From: an uncultured Draconibacterium sp.
GTDB lineage: Bacteria > Bacteroidota > Bacteroidia > Bacteroidales > Prolixibacteraceae
Direction of reading: 5' to 3'
NCBI RefSeq assembly: GCF_913060805.1
Contig: NZ_CAJXTC010000014.1
Span: 1 to 64,000, forward strand
Length of the DNA stretch: 64,000 bases
Made by a program: the position numbers and the translations under genes. This document shows positions 8,316 to 18,641 of this stretch, one piece after another. The first letter of the stretch is position 1. Every line of letters starts with the position of its first letter. The notes under the pieces are model-generated. The model searched no databases. It was not told the origin of the DNA and saw only the letters and a list, made by a program, of their open reading frames with translations.

Positions 8316-9770
8316 CTATTGAACACCTGTACGGGTATCCCACCACATTTGTTTTCCCCAGAAGTCATCTACTACCTCAGCAGCAAAAGAACTTGAGTTA
8401 CCACCGTTCAATGTAAGCTCATTGTTCGGGTAAGGGTAACGGAAAGGAGGAGTGTTATGACCTGTATATGCTGATCCCGGAGCAACATAGTGTGTTGTTG
8501 GCACACCAGTTCTGCGGTACAACGACCAAGCTTCCATACCTTGTTTAAATAAGGCGATCCACTCTTGCCAGTAAATTTGCTCCAATGTTCCGTCGAATGC
8601 AGCATCAGCAGCTAAATAAGCAGTGATATCAGCAGCCTCAACACCATTCTCTTCGCAAGAAGCAGTAACAGCAGCTTCGTATGCTTCTTCAGCACTCATT
8701 CCTACGTTGTATCCTTTTTGAGCAGCTTCAGCAATGTGGAACATTACCTCTGCATAACGCATGTAAGGAGAGAATCCGGCAGCATCGTCTCTGTAACGAG
8801 CACCAATACGCGAAATAGTTGGTAAAGCTGGCTGTGCAACACCACCAATTGTGAAACCGCGGTACTCACCATCTTCAGTGGCAGGTTTTGCAATAATCGA
8901 CAATCTTGGGTCGTTAAGATCTTTCAATGCATCGATTAAAACGTCAGAAACACCGTGGTCATCACGACCTGTTCCATCTTCGTACCAAGGCTCCTGGTAT
9001 GGAGTACTTCCCGGGTACCAGAAGAAAGCGTTATCGTCGTTGCTTTCCATAATTGGGTTAGCCGAAGGATTTCCCATAATGGTTTCGATAGTAGATTTTC
9101 CTAATGGATCAACATCTGAAATACGCATTGCCATACGCAAACGTAAAGAGTTACAGAATTTTTGCCATTTTTCAGTATCACCATCAAAAAGAACATCTCC
9201 GTCGCCTAAGTTATCATTCGATCCGGCGTTAAACAAAGCGTTGGCTTCTTCAAGCGAAGCTAACATTGCAGGATAAATCTCTTCCTGAGTATCATACGAT
9301 GGAAGTAATACACCTTCGCCCAACTGAATTGCATCAGTGTAAGGAATATCTCTCCATGTATCAGTCAAAATCTGGAAGATCATTGCTTCCAAAGTTTTAG
9401 CCACTGCCAACATGTTGTCAGCTTCATCAGCTTCCGCTTTTTTACGAATTTCGTACAGGTTATTTAACTGAATATAACCATAGTACCATTTATTTTCAAC
9501 AACTCCTGGACGGAAGTTGTAACGAGCTTCATCAATGTACTGAATCTTTGCAATGTGACCTCCGTATGATTCAGGCTCATTCAAGTTGTTCCATGAATCG
9601 TAAAAGGTGTCAGTATGGTAACGCAGCACAAAGGCAAGTACGTTCGTTGCCGGCGCATCTTTTGCACGGTCCGGGTCAGTGTTAATCTCCTCGAAATCGT
9701 CGGTACATCCTACTACAAGGAAGGCCATGAGAAAACTAACTGCTAGTAATTTTCCTATTATATTTTTCAT
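8316..9770 (-). CDS. SusD/RagB-like nutrient-binding outer-membrane lipoprotein 1
   Basis: A 484-residue surface lipoprotein acting as the lid and substrate-binding partner of the SusC channel encoded just upstream. The start ATG at 9770 gives MKNIIGKLL followed by a hydrophobic segment and lipobox LVVGC; upstream in-frame codons would put about 30 residues before the signal. The sequence TDDFEEINTDPDRAKD after the lipid cysteine and the C-terminal motif KQMWWDTRTG are typical of the SusD-like group with tetratricopeptide-type helices. The gap to the susC stop is about 100 nt, so the two are cotranscribed. Substrate is unknown because no degradative enzyme is nearby. Confidence 0.92.
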   Translation of the reverse strand: MKNIIGKLLAVSFLMAFLVVGCTDDFEEINTDPDRAKDAPATNVLAFVLRYHTDTFYDSWNNLNEPESYGGHIAKIQYIDEARYNFRPGVVENKWYYGYIQLNNLYEIRKKAEADEADNMLAVAKTLEAMIFQILTDTWRDIPYTDAIQLGEGVLLPSYDTQEEIYPAMLASLEEANALFNAGSNDNLGDGDVLFDGDTEKWQKFCNSLRLRMAMRISDVDPLGKSTIETIMGNPSANPIMESNDDNAFFWYPGSTPYQEPWYEDGTGRDDHGVSDVLIDALKDLNDPRLSIIAKPATEDGEYRGFTIGGVAQPALPTISRIGARYRDDAAGFSPYMRYAEVMFHIAEAAQKGYNVGMSAEEAYEAAVTASCEENGVEAADITAYLAADAAFDGTLEQIYWQEWIALFKQGMEAWSLYRRTGVPTTHYVAPGSAYTGHNTPPFRYPYPNNELTLNGGNSSSFAAEVVDDFWGKQMWWDTRTGVQ

Positions 9771-9876
9771 ATCTATCATTTTTATTTTATCAATTGAATT
9801 TAGAACATCGCTCGAATACTTCCCTTTTCCGAAAAGGTTACGTATTATAACATGTGTTCTCATCTCTCAATATGGT

Positions 9877-12800
9877 TTAGAATTTCAAATTCAATTTAAC
9901 ACCAAAACTTCTTGATGAAGGAAGAGAAGTTGACTCAAGACCAACACCGCCGTTACCTGAACCTGTTACGTTCTCAGGATCGATTTTTGCCATGTTTGAA
10001 TCGTGCAACCATAAAATAGCCAGGTTGTTTCCAACCAACGATACAGAACCTCCTTTGATAAAGTTGCCAGCACCAAACAATCCTTTAGGGAAATTGTAAG
10101 TAATGTGTGCTTCACGTAATTTACCATAAGAACCATCGTATACTGAAAGTTCGCGGTTACTGTAGTACGACTCGAAGAAACTTTGAGCAGAAGTAGTAAG
10201 ATCGTTAGGCGTACCATCTTCTTTTACGAAAGTTTTATCTGTAAAGAAGTTTTCGCCAAGAACGATACCTGTTTCACGAACATCGCCAGTAGCAGTAAAG
10301 CCAAGCTGACCACCATAAGCACCAAACATGTTCGATACACTAAAGATATCGCCACCTTTACGTACTTCGATTAAGAAACCGGCGCTCCAGTTTTTGTATG
10401 AGAATTCGTTGCTGATACCACCCATCCAGTCAGGGTTAACAGCACCCAATTTTTTAGGACCTTCGATTAATGGTCTTCCGTTTGATCCAACAACAATAGC
10501 TCCATTGTCGTCGCGTACCATACCGTTTCCGTAAATTACACCCCACTCATCACCAGGACGTGCTTCAACAGTAGTTCCCCACTGGCCACCAATTTGGTAT
10601 GATTCAAGTTCCTGACCTGAATTTGGGTCAGTATAAAGCTCAATAATTTCTGATTTATCTCTAGCCCAGTTTAATGTTACATCCCAGTTTAAACCATTAC
10701 GTTTTTTAAGAATGCTTCCTGTTAACTGTACTTCGATACCTTTGTTGTTAATCTCACCGGCATTTACCAGAGTTGAGTTATAACCGGTAGCTTTTGAGAT
10801 TGAAACACTCATAATCTGGTCGGTAGTTGTTTTATCGTAATACGCTAAATCAACACCTAAACGGTTATCAAAGAAATTCGCTTCAAGACCAACCTCTGTA
10901 GTTTCAATATTTTCCGGTTTCAAACTTAACGGAGGATATGTAGTTGCCTGAGAATACTGAGTTACACCATAAATGGTACTTGAACTTGCAGAGAAGTAAG
11001 GATCAGTTCGGTATGCACTTGTTGCAGCACCAACCTGAGACCAACCACCACGCAGTTTCAAATACGAGATAGTGTTTGATTCGATATCGAATGCCTCAAG
11101 AGGCAAGAAACTCATACTAACTGCAGGGTAGAAGAAAGGATCTTCAATAGTAGAACTCCAGTCGTTACGTACACTTACATCTAAATAAATCCAGTTAGCG
11201 TAACCTAATGAAGCAGAACCGTACACACTGTTTGTGCGAACCCACGAGTGATCCATGCCGGTAGAAGGACTACCGCTAACGTTAGAAATAGTAAACAAGT
11301 TTGGCACTGTTAACTGAGATGCTCCAAGGTCAGAGCTTTCGTACTGCATATCGCGGTAGTTAGCACCTGCCATTGCACTCAGGTCAAAATCACCAAAATG
11401 TTTCTGATAAGTTGCAATAATGTCTGCATTTATTTCCGAACGGCTGATTTTGTTTTGGTAGAAGCTACCACCGTGGAATTCAGCATTCGAAGCGCTCAAG
11501 ATTGTTTCGTTTGAACCAGAATAAGTCACACGCATCATGCGCTGGCTATAGTAGTCCATACCTAAACGACCTTCGATAGTTAAACCGGTAACTGGTTTCA
11601 CAAAAATAGATGCTTTACCAAATACCCTGTCTTTTTGCAATTCGTTGGTGTTGTTATACAAACTCCAGTAAGGGTTATTGTGGTAGTTACTGTTCCAGTT
11701 GTATGGGAAACCATTATCCATTGAAGTTTTCCAGTTTTCTTTCAGGTCAACCATATCAACCTGACGACCGAACCACTGACCAATTGACTGCAATGGGTTA
11801 CTTGCGTTGTACTCTGTTTGTACCAGGTTATCACTCTCGGTACGCGCATAGTTAATAGTAGTGTTAAACTCGATGTATTTATTCAGAGTTACTCTTGAAT
11901 TAACACCTGCATTGTAACGTTTCAAACCTGTATTTGGTAATGTACCTGCCTGGTCCATAAAACCTAATGAGAAACGAGTACTTGAGTTATCGCCTACCGA
12001 AGTGATTCCGATGTTGTGGCTTGTTGTGTGTCCAACAACGTATAAGTCTTTAATGTTATCAGGACGAGAAATCCATGGAGTAGCAGCTCTGTTACCACTT
12101 CCGTCAACAGGACTGTTGTACTGAGGAATATTTAAACCAATATCCAAACGTGGTCCCCAACTTTCGTCAACACCGTCGTTTACACCGTTACCAATACCGT
12201 CGTAATAAGTAAAACCTACACCCGGATCGAAACCACCGGTTGCAAAGTCCTGGTATGACATTTCTGGTGCATAATACTGGTGCCAGAATTCACTACCTAA
12301 GTAACCTTGTCCGTATTTATCCTGGAATTCCTGGATACGTGCAACCTGGTCGAAATTGTAGTTACCATCGTAAGTTACAGAAACACCTTTAGCAGAACCT
12401 TTACCAGATTTCGTTGTGATAAGGATAACACCGTGTCCTGCACGCATACCATAAAGTGCAGCAGCAGCACCACCTTTAAGTACCGAGATGTTCTCGATAT
12501 CCTGTGGGTTGATGTCGTTCAAACCACTACCAAAGTCAACGTCGCCAGCAGTGTGGTTAGAGTTTGAAATTGGAATACCATCCACTACAATAAGTGGTTG
12601 GTTATCGCCAAACGAACTGTTACCACGAATAACGATACGCGAAGAAGCACCAACCTGACCACCGGTTTGGTTAATCTGAACACCGGCTACTTTACCAGAA
12701 AGCGAGTTCATTACGTTAGGTGATGCAGCTTTAGTTAAAGCGTCGCTTTGTACACTTTGTGCACTATATCCCAATGACTTTTTCTCACGGGAAATACCAA

Positions 12801-13128
12801 GTGCTGTTACAACAACCTCGTCAACACCAATGGCTTGTGGTTGCAAAGTAACATCAACAGTAGAACCTGAAATCGCTACTTCTTCAGTTTTCATTCCAAC
12901 AAAACTGAAAACCAGTGATTGTGCATCTTGAGGTACTTTCAAAGTATATTCACCATCAATGTTGGTGACTGTTCCTAATGTAGTACCTAGTACCGCAACC
13001 GAAACTCCGGGTATTGGCATATCGTCATCAGCAGAAATAACCGTACCGGTTATTGTCTTCGTTTGAGCGAAAGTTACCAAATTACCCATGAAAAGGAGTA
13101 TCGATAAAAAAATCGCAAATTTTTTCAT
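9877..13128 (-). CDS. SusC/RagA-family TonB-linked outer-membrane transporter 1
   Basis: A 1083-residue TonB-dependent channel that imports oligosaccharides or peptides together with its SusD partner. Signal peptide about 1-21 (ends VTFAQ), a carboxypeptidase-regulatory-like beta domain (about 24-100: GTVISADDDMPIPGVSV), then the plug domain starting near DEVVVTALGISREKKSLGYS, and a 22-strand barrel ending in the aromatic residue of LNLKF. The plug start is almost identical to that of the second SusC at 15480, so the two pairs are tandem paralogues. Its leader is unusually long (conserved upstream block at 13595-13680) and carries a terminator-like hairpin at 13202-13266. No HTCS, sigma/anti-sigma pair or glycosidase is adjacent. 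Confidence 0.95.
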   Translation of the reverse strand: MKKFAIFLSILLFMGNLVTFAQTKTITGTVISADDDMPIPGVSVAVLGTTLGTVTNIDGEYTLKVPQDAQSLVFSFVGMKTEEVAISGSTVDVTLQPQAIGVDEVVVTALGISREKKSLGYSAQSVQSDALTKAASPNVMNSLSGKVAGVQINQTGGQVGASSRIVIRGNSSFGDNQPLIVVDGIPISNSNHTAGDVDFGSGLNDINPQDIENISVLKGGAAAALYGMRAGHGVILITTKSGKGSAKGVSVTYDGNYNFDQVARIQEFQDKYGQGYLGSEFWHQYYAPEMSYQDFATGGFDPGVGFTYYDGIGNGVNDGVDESWGPRLDIGLNIPQYNSPVDGSGNRAATPWISRPDNIKDLYVVGHTTSHNIGITSVGDNSSTRFSLGFMDQAGTLPNTGLKRYNAGVNSRVTLNKYIEFNTTINYARTESDNLVQTEYNASNPLQSIGQWFGRQVDMVDLKENWKTSMDNGFPYNWNSNYHNNPYWSLYNNTNELQKDRVFGKASIFVKPVTGLTIEGRLGMDYYSQRMMRVTYSGSNETILSASNAEFHGGSFYQNKISRSEINADIIATYQKHFGDFDLSAMAGANYRDMQYESSDLGASQLTVPNLFTISNVSGSPSTGMDHSWVRTNSVYGSASLGYANWIYLDVSVRNDWSSTIEDPFFYPAVSMSFLPLEAFDIESNTISYLKLRGGWSQVGAATSAYRTDPYFSASSSTIYGVTQYSQATTYPPLSLKPENIETTEVGLEANFFDNRLGVDLAYYDKTTTDQIMSVSISKATGYNSTLVNAGEINNKGIEVQLTGSILKKRNGLNWDVTLNWARDKSEIIELYTDPNSGQELESYQIGGQWGTTVEARPGDEWGVIYGNGMVRDDNGAIVVGSNGRPLIEGPKKLGAVNPDWMGGISNEFSYKNWSAGFLIEVRKGGDIFSVSNMFGAYGGQLGFTATGDVRETGIVLGENFFTDKTFVKEDGTPNDLTTSAQSFFESYYSNRELSVYDGSYGKLREAHITYNFPKGLFGAGNFIKGGSVSLVGNNLAILWLHDSNMAKIDPENVTGSGNGGVGLESTSLPSSRSFGVKLNLKF

Positions 13129-13196
13129 AGAAATAATTTTAAGTTATTAATTAAAGCGCTATAAAAATTGTTTTAAGCATTTTTATTCATATTCGA

Positions 13197-13266
13197 GAAA
13201 AACCGGGAGGATTTAAGATTCTACGAAGGGTAATTGTGAGTAAATGTAGAGTGAATACCTCCCGGT
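13197..13266 (-). promoter_or_regulatory. Terminator-like hairpin in SusC 1 leader (possible attenuator)
   Basis: On the minus strand ACCGGGAGG (complement of 13258-13266) pairs with CCTCCCGGT (complement of 13202-13210) and is followed at once by TTTTTCT (13197-13202 side). The loop is 47 nt. The structure sits about 70 nt before the susC ATG, where it could stop transcripts early or end a small leader RNA. Confidence 0.45.
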
Positions 13267-13594
13267 CATATACTTTTACCATTTTTAATATTGTTTCACT
13301 TCTCAAGATTCCTGTCTTTAAAAAGCTATTTTTCCTAATCCCTTCCATTCAGAAAAATTTTATTAAGATTAAAAACGAATTTTCTTTTTTGGTTTATTAT
13401 GATTCTTTGTTTATCGCTGAAACTTTTACTAATTGTTAATTTTTTTAACAGTTAGCCAATTTCCCAGACCTTTCCAACAACGTTATTACCCCCGACATGC
13501 GAGTAACGCTATTGCAGAACACTAATCGACAGCTAACTACTGAACCGATTTAAATGGAACCTAAGATTTTGATTTAAGATCAAATGAATGTTTA

Positions 13595-13680
13595 CCCCCT
13601 TCATAGAAACATTTTTAAGTAATAATTAAACAGCATTTATTTTTTGTAATTTCTGAAAAGGATTCCCCCAAATCCCTATT
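13595..13680 (-). promoter_or_regulatory. Conserved upstream block, SusC operon 1
   Basis: This stretch aligns with 18786-18873 upstream of susC 2. Shared landmarks on the plus strand are GAAACATTTT/AAAACATTTT, TAATTAAACAGC, a T-rich run, TGAAAA, and ATTCCCCCAAAT. Sequence around it is not similar, so the block is probably a promoter or operator. Distance to the susC ATG is about 470 nt. Confidence 0.6.
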
Positions 13681-13948
13681 TTCAGTAATACCCCTCACAA
13701 TTAAAAGAACTATTTATTCTTTTTTGACAATTACAAATATTAAAAGAAGATTTGATTTTTTAAAGAAAGTGTAAGTTTTTTTTCAGTATAACTGACAAAT
13801 AGATAATATTAAAGAAACAATACAACAATTACACCACAAGCACAAGCACTGCAAACTTGTTGATTTTATGCAATTTACATGTTTTTAAAAATTACTTATG
13901 ATCTTTATCTCAAATACATGATTTTTGTCATACAATTAAAAACCAAAA

Positions 13949-13975
13949 GAAAAGCCGGTAAGAAATCTTACCGGC
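13949..13975 (-). terminator. Terminator of SusCD operon 2
   Basis: Perfect 9-bp stem GCCGGTAAG (13954-13962) with CTTACCGGC (13967-13975) and an AAAT loop; the minus-strand T-run TTTTCTTTT follows. It lies about 60 nt after the second susD stop. Confidence 0.85.
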
Positions 13976-14031
13976 CGCTCTTTAATTAATAACCTAAAGT
14001 CCCTCAACAGGGTCGATAAGTATTTTTAATA

Positions 14032-15459
14032 TTATTTATCCCACCAAATGTGAGTTTCCATTGCATCTTCGCCCTGACGAGAAACAGCTGCTTTTACATT
14101 TTCTTCGTTCAGGTCGTACTCGTTTTGCGTATATGCTCTACGACGAGGAATCTCTCTGTCCTGGTATGCAGCAGGCGCAGGTGCCAGTTCAGGATAATCG
14201 AGGCGTCTCCACTCCGACCATGCTTCCTGACCATCCATGTATAAGCTTACCCACTTTTGCTCACCAATTGATTTTTTGTAGTTAGCTGCGTCATAAGCAA
14301 CCGCTTCCTGTGCTAAATAATCAGCAATGCTGGCTTCATCAATTCCCCAGAATTCCATGCTGGCAGTAATAGCTTCTTCGTACACAGTGGCAGGATCGTC
14401 GCTGATCCATCCTCTGGCTGCGGCTTCGGCTTTAATAAACAGCAACTCAGAATAAGTTTGCATGATACCCGGACTGTCGGCAGAACGTACAGCAATACCC
14501 GGGAAAGAAATCTCGGCATTGGTGATACTACCTGATATAGCATCGGATACTCCGTAAGGCATACCAACAACAGTTCCGGTATTTGGAGCAGGATCGGCAT
14601 AAACAGGTAAACGTGGATCGCTTATTGCAGCCATATAATCAGCCAATGTGTTGCTGATTGCATAGTCAGTTCTTGTTAAGAAGTGGTCGTAGTATGGATT
14701 CCAGTTTGCAGCATCTGCCAGGTAGGTAAACAAGGCATTGTCAGCGTTGCTTTCGAAACCTCCTGCCAAACCAGAAACTACAGCGCTTTGTGCAGCAGCT
14801 GCATCGGCTTCACTCATGCGGATTCCAACGCGAGCTTTTAGTGAGTTGGCGAATTTTTTCCAGGCAGCCATATCACCACCGAAAATAATGTCGCCTTCCA
14901 TACCAGCAGCATTTACATCAATCTGTGCAGCAGCCTCAGTTAATTCAGTAACAAAGTCGGCATAAATCGCATCCTGCGTATCGTAAGTTGGCTTAAAGGC
15001 TTCCGATCCTCTTAATGCATCGCTATAAGGAATCTCACCCCAAACATCAGTTATCAACTGAAAAGTATATACTTTCAGGATTCTTGCAACAGCAATCTGG
15101 TTGGCATTTGAACCTGAAGCTGTAGCATCGCTCGCAGTAGCCTCATCAGAGTTAATAGTAATAATCTGCTCTAAATCTGCCAAAGGCCCTGTATAAAAAC
15201 CGTTAAAACTTGCTTCGGCAGTTTGGTATCTCGATGTATTGGTATACTGCGTTTCAGACCACTGCTGCGAATACAGCAAAGATGTTGTATTAAAACGCTG
15301 TCCTAATATTGAACGCTGCGCCTGAGTCATCAGGTATGCAGTTGGCACATCCGTAACGTTGTTCGGATCGGTATTGATTTCTTCGAAATCTTTTGTACAG
15401 CCCACAAATAAGCTAGCAAATAGCAGGGCAAAAACTGATTTCTTAATATATCTCTTCAT
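14032..15459 (-). CDS. SusD/RagB-like nutrient-binding outer-membrane lipoprotein 2
   Basis: A 475-residue lipoprotein with signal MKRYIKKSVFALLFASLF and lipobox VGC, followed by TKDFEEINTDPNNVTD, matching the SusD-like group and the first SusD of this window. The C-terminus ends with the conserved ETHIWWDK. It is the surface-exposed partner of the SusC 2 channel, whose stop codon is 20 nt upstream, so the two are one transcript. Internal regions are rich in Ala/Ser (for example SDATASGSNANQ), unlike the first copy, suggesting a different ligand. No adjacent enzymes reveal the substrate. Confidence 0.92.
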   Translation of the reverse strand: MKRYIKKSVFALLFASLFVGCTKDFEEINTDPNNVTDVPTAYLMTQAQRSILGQRFNTTSLLYSQQWSETQYTNTSRYQTAEASFNGFYTGPLADLEQIITINSDEATASDATASGSNANQIAVARILKVYTFQLITDVWGEIPYSDALRGSEAFKPTYDTQDAIYADFVTELTEAAAQIDVNAAGMEGDIIFGGDMAAWKKFANSLKARVGIRMSEADAAAAQSAVVSGLAGGFESNADNALFTYLADAANWNPYYDHFLTRTDYAISNTLADYMAAISDPRLPVYADPAPNTGTVVGMPYGVSDAISGSITNAEISFPGIAVRSADSPGIMQTYSELLFIKAEAAARGWISDDPATVYEEAITASMEFWGIDEASIADYLAQEAVAYDAANYKKSIGEQKWVSLYMDGQEAWSEWRRLDYPELAPAPAAYQDREIPRRRAYTQNEYDLNEENVKAAVSRQGEDAMETHIWWDK

Positions 15460-15479
15460 AATATCTTCTTCTTAACTTG

Positions 15480-18400
15480 TTAAAATTTAACATTTACGCT
15501 GAAACCCACAGTTCTGGTACTTGGATGCTGACCATTCTCAAATCCCTGGATGTTGCCCGAACCGTATGCACTTTCAGGATCAACGTTAGGAATATTTTTA
15601 TGAAGGATAGCCAGGTTTCGTCCTACCAATGCAACATTAACTCCGTTGATAAATGTATTGGCAAACAAACTGCTTGGCAGTGAGTAACCAATTTTCACTT
15701 CTCTCAACTTGATAAAGCTTGCATCGTATAAATAGTTCTCTCTGTAGTTTCTCATCGCTTTCCAGTAATCAACAGCTTCGATGTAAACTTCGTTTGGAGT
15801 TCCGTCTTCATGTACACCTTCTGCAAGCATACCCCCGCCTTCGCTAACCGGATCCCTCATTGGGTTTCCTTTAGCGTTATCACCAGCAGTTGAAGCCAAC
15901 AATCCAGAATATTCACCGTAACGGTTAGTTACTGAATAAAGCTGACCACCTTTTTGGAAATCAACCAAAGCACTTACCGAAATTCCTTTGTAAGCGAATG
16001 AGTTGGTTACACCACCAGTCCAATCTGGTAAATACGAACCGTAAGTTTGGTTGGTTGAACGAACATAGTAACCATCTTCATCCACTAAACGCTCTCCGTT
16101 GTCGTTGTATGTAAAACCGTCGGTTACCCATGTACCGTAGGTTTCACCTTCTTTAGCATTAATCGAAGGTCCCCAACTTGCCAAAACGTAATTATCAACG
16201 CCTTCAGCCAATCTTACCACCTTGTTATTATTTTTTGCCCAGTTCACAACAACATCCCATGAAAACTCTCTATCAACAGGTCGTGCACGCAACATTACTT
16301 CCCATCCTTTATTGGTAATCAATCCGGCATTAACAACTGCCGAACTATAACCGCTTGTACTTGCAGTACTTAAACCAAGGATCTGGTCTTTCGATTTAAT
16401 ATCGTAGTAAGTAACATCCAAACCTAAACGGTTTTTAAAGAAACCAAACTCAGCACCAAACTCCACAGTTTCGATGGTTTCAGGTTTCAGGTCGGCATTT
16501 TTCAGGTTATTAGGTACTGCATAGGCAGGATAACTTCCGTAGTTATTTTGAGAAGAATAGGTTACGGCCAACTGATAAGGATCGGTATCGTTACCTACCT
16601 GCGACCAACTTGCTCTAACTTTTCCTAATGAAAGGAATGAGTCGTCTTCGATTAGTTCTGAGAAAAGGAATGTACCTGTTACAGCAGGATACAGGTAAGA
16701 GTTGTCTCCGTCAGGTAAAGTTGAAGACCAGTCGTTACGTAATGATACATCAACGAAAGCCATACTCTTGTAACCGAAACTTGCGCTACCGTATACCGAG
16801 TTTACAACTTTTTTCGATTTGTAATCGGTAATAGAAGGACGGTCGATTGAAGCACTTACATTAAAGAAGTTAGGTACACTTAAACCACCATTGGTACTGG
16901 CAGTGTTGTTATAATAGTTACGTACACGTTTGTTGGCACCAAGGTTGGCATCTAAAGAAAAGTCAGATCCCAGGTTTTTAGTATAAGTTGCCAGGAATTC
17001 GAAGTTATTATCTTCAATCTGACGAACTTGCTCCTCGTACCAGGCCTGAGGAATAGATCCTGAAGCAATTCTTTGTTCACGACGGTCGTTGTAGAAGTCG
17101 GTACGTGCCCATCCCTGAACAGTAAGACCAGGAAGCAAATCGTATCTCAACGAAACATTACCGTATACACGGTCCCTCATCATATTTGCAGGACTTTCGT
17201 TAATTACCCAATATGGGTTCTCCCAGTATAATGGATGTGTATTAGTTGGCGAACTAATGTTCCAGGTACGGTCCATACCATCCGCTGTTTTATAATTGGC
17301 CAGTTGATCCATATCGATCTGACGCTGGAACCACTGGTTAAAACTGGTTACAACGTTACCCTGAACACCAGAATATCCTTGAGAAGGAATACCATCGTTT
17401 TTGGTTTTAACATAGTTAACACTTGCTGAAGCAGTTAATTTTTCAGTAAGTTTTGAGCTTCCGTTAAAGGCAATTGTATTTCTGTTTAATTCAGAAGTAG
17501 GCAATGTACCAGTTTGCTGATAATTAGTATAAGATAAACGGAACAGTGTACCTTCACCACCACCTTCAATAGATATATTATTGTTGGTTGTAATACCGGT
17601 TTCGTAAAAGTCTTTCACGTTGTCAGGATGAGGAATAAATGGAGTCATCTGTCCGTAGTTTGGATCATCCTCGTACCAGCTATACCACTGACGCACCAAC
17701 TGGCCCTCCATACGTGGTCCCCAACTTTCGTCGGCTGCGTAGTTTACAATAGGCTCACCGGTTGGCTCATAAATGTCAAACGACTGTTTGTAACCACCAC
17801 CGTATTCATCCTGATAATCAGGCAACAATGAAACTGTTGTAACATTTACACCCGAAGTAACAGAAACGCCAATACCTTTGCGTTTTGTACCTTTTTTAGT
17901 GGTGATAAGGATTACACCGTTGGCAGCACGCGAACCGTAAAGCGCAGCAGCATTGGCACCTTTCAGCACTGTCATCGACTCAATATCTTCAGGGTTGATA
18001 TCTGCTGCAGAGTTACCCCAGTCAGTACCACCACCACCGTTTTGTGTTCCGGTAGTGTTAAAGTTTGAGTTGTCGATTGGTGTACCATCCACAATAAATA
18101 ATGGCTGGTTGTTACCTGAAATGGAGTTTACTCCACGAATAACAATACGCGAAGAACCACCAAGACTACCAGGCGATCCTGTTACCTGCACACCGGCAAC
18201 TTTTCCCGATAAGGAGTTCACAACGTTCGCATCTTTAACTGCGGCAATATCTTCGCCGGTTAGCTGCTGAGCTGAATACCCCAAAGATTTTTTCTCGCGA
18301 GAAATACCTAATGCAGTAACCACAACTTCGTCGATACCAACAAGGTCGGGCTCCATTACAATACTGTATTCTGAACCCTCTCCCAACTCAACGGTTTGTG

Positions 18401-18641
18401 TTTTCATACCCACAAAACTGGCCAATAAAGCCTCTGCATCTTGTGGAACTTTCAAATTAAAAACTCCGTCAATGTCGGTTACGGTACCCAGAGTTGTTCC
18501 TGCAACAGAAACAGAAACTCCCGGAATTGGCAGATCATCCTCGCTGGATGTAACCGTACCGGTAACGATCTTGGTCTGAGCATTTACCACAGTCACTCCC
18601 AGCAAAACCAGAAATGACATAATAAGCGCGATTTTTTTCAT
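15480..18641 (-). CDS. SusC/RagA-family TonB-linked outer-membrane transporter 2
   Basis: A 1053-residue TonB-dependent transporter: signal peptide (MKKIALIMSFLVLLGVTVVNA), carboxypeptidase-regulatory-like domain (GTVTSSEDDLPIPGVSV), plug beginning DEVVVTALGISREKKSLGYS, and a barrel ending GFSVNVKF. The ATG at 18641 is preferred to the in-frame TTG at 18650. It is paralogous to the SusC at 9877, with near-identical plug entry and similar closing strands but divergent extracellular-loop sequence. It is the first gene of a two-gene operon with susD 2. The conserved upstream block (18786-18873) lies about 145 nt before the start. Confidence 0.95.
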   Translation of the reverse strand: MKKIALIMSFLVLLGVTVVNAQTKIVTGTVTSSEDDLPIPGVSVSVAGTTLGTVTDIDGVFNLKVPQDAEALLASFVGMKTQTVELGEGSEYSIVMEPDLVGIDEVVVTALGISREKKSLGYSAQQLTGEDIAAVKDANVVNSLSGKVAGVQVTGSPGSLGGSSRIVIRGVNSISGNNQPLFIVDGTPIDNSNFNTTGTQNGGGGTDWGNSAADINPEDIESMTVLKGANAAALYGSRAANGVILITTKKGTKRKGIGVSVTSGVNVTTVSLLPDYQDEYGGGYKQSFDIYEPTGEPIVNYAADESWGPRMEGQLVRQWYSWYEDDPNYGQMTPFIPHPDNVKDFYETGITTNNNISIEGGGEGTLFRLSYTNYQQTGTLPTSELNRNTIAFNGSSKLTEKLTASASVNYVKTKNDGIPSQGYSGVQGNVVTSFNQWFQRQIDMDQLANYKTADGMDRTWNISSPTNTHPLYWENPYWVINESPANMMRDRVYGNVSLRYDLLPGLTVQGWARTDFYNDRREQRIASGSIPQAWYEEQVRQIEDNNFEFLATYTKNLGSDFSLDANLGANKRVRNYYNNTASTNGGLSVPNFFNVSASIDRPSITDYKSKKVVNSVYGSASFGYKSMAFVDVSLRNDWSSTLPDGDNSYLYPAVTGTFLFSELIEDDSFLSLGKVRASWSQVGNDTDPYQLAVTYSSQNNYGSYPAYAVPNNLKNADLKPETIETVEFGAEFGFFKNRLGLDVTYYDIKSKDQILGLSTASTSGYSSAVVNAGLITNKGWEVMLRARPVDREFSWDVVVNWAKNNNKVVRLAEGVDNYVLASWGPSINAKEGETYGTWVTDGFTYNDNGERLVDEDGYYVRSTNQTYGSYLPDWTGGVTNSFAYKGISVSALVDFQKGGQLYSVTNRYGEYSGLLASTAGDNAKGNPMRDPVSEGGGMLAEGVHEDGTPNEVYIEAVDYWKAMRNYRENYLYDASFIKLREVKIGYSLPSSLFANTFINGVNVALVGRNLAILHKNIPNVDPESAYGSGNIQGFENGQHPSTRTVGFSVNVKF

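Larger units (their letters stand above)
13129..13953. other. Long leader and promoter region of SusC 1, no gene
   Basis: About 825 AT-rich bp upstream of susC 1. No convincing ORF was found. It contains the 9-bp inverted repeat at 13202-13266 and the block shared with the other susC upstream region (13595-13680). Confidence 0.55.

Noticed and set aside
8190-8396. 68-codon ORF downstream of the palindrome cluster
   Set aside because: It runs through the minus-strand terminator at 8246-8280 and into the susD gene antisense; no coding signal.
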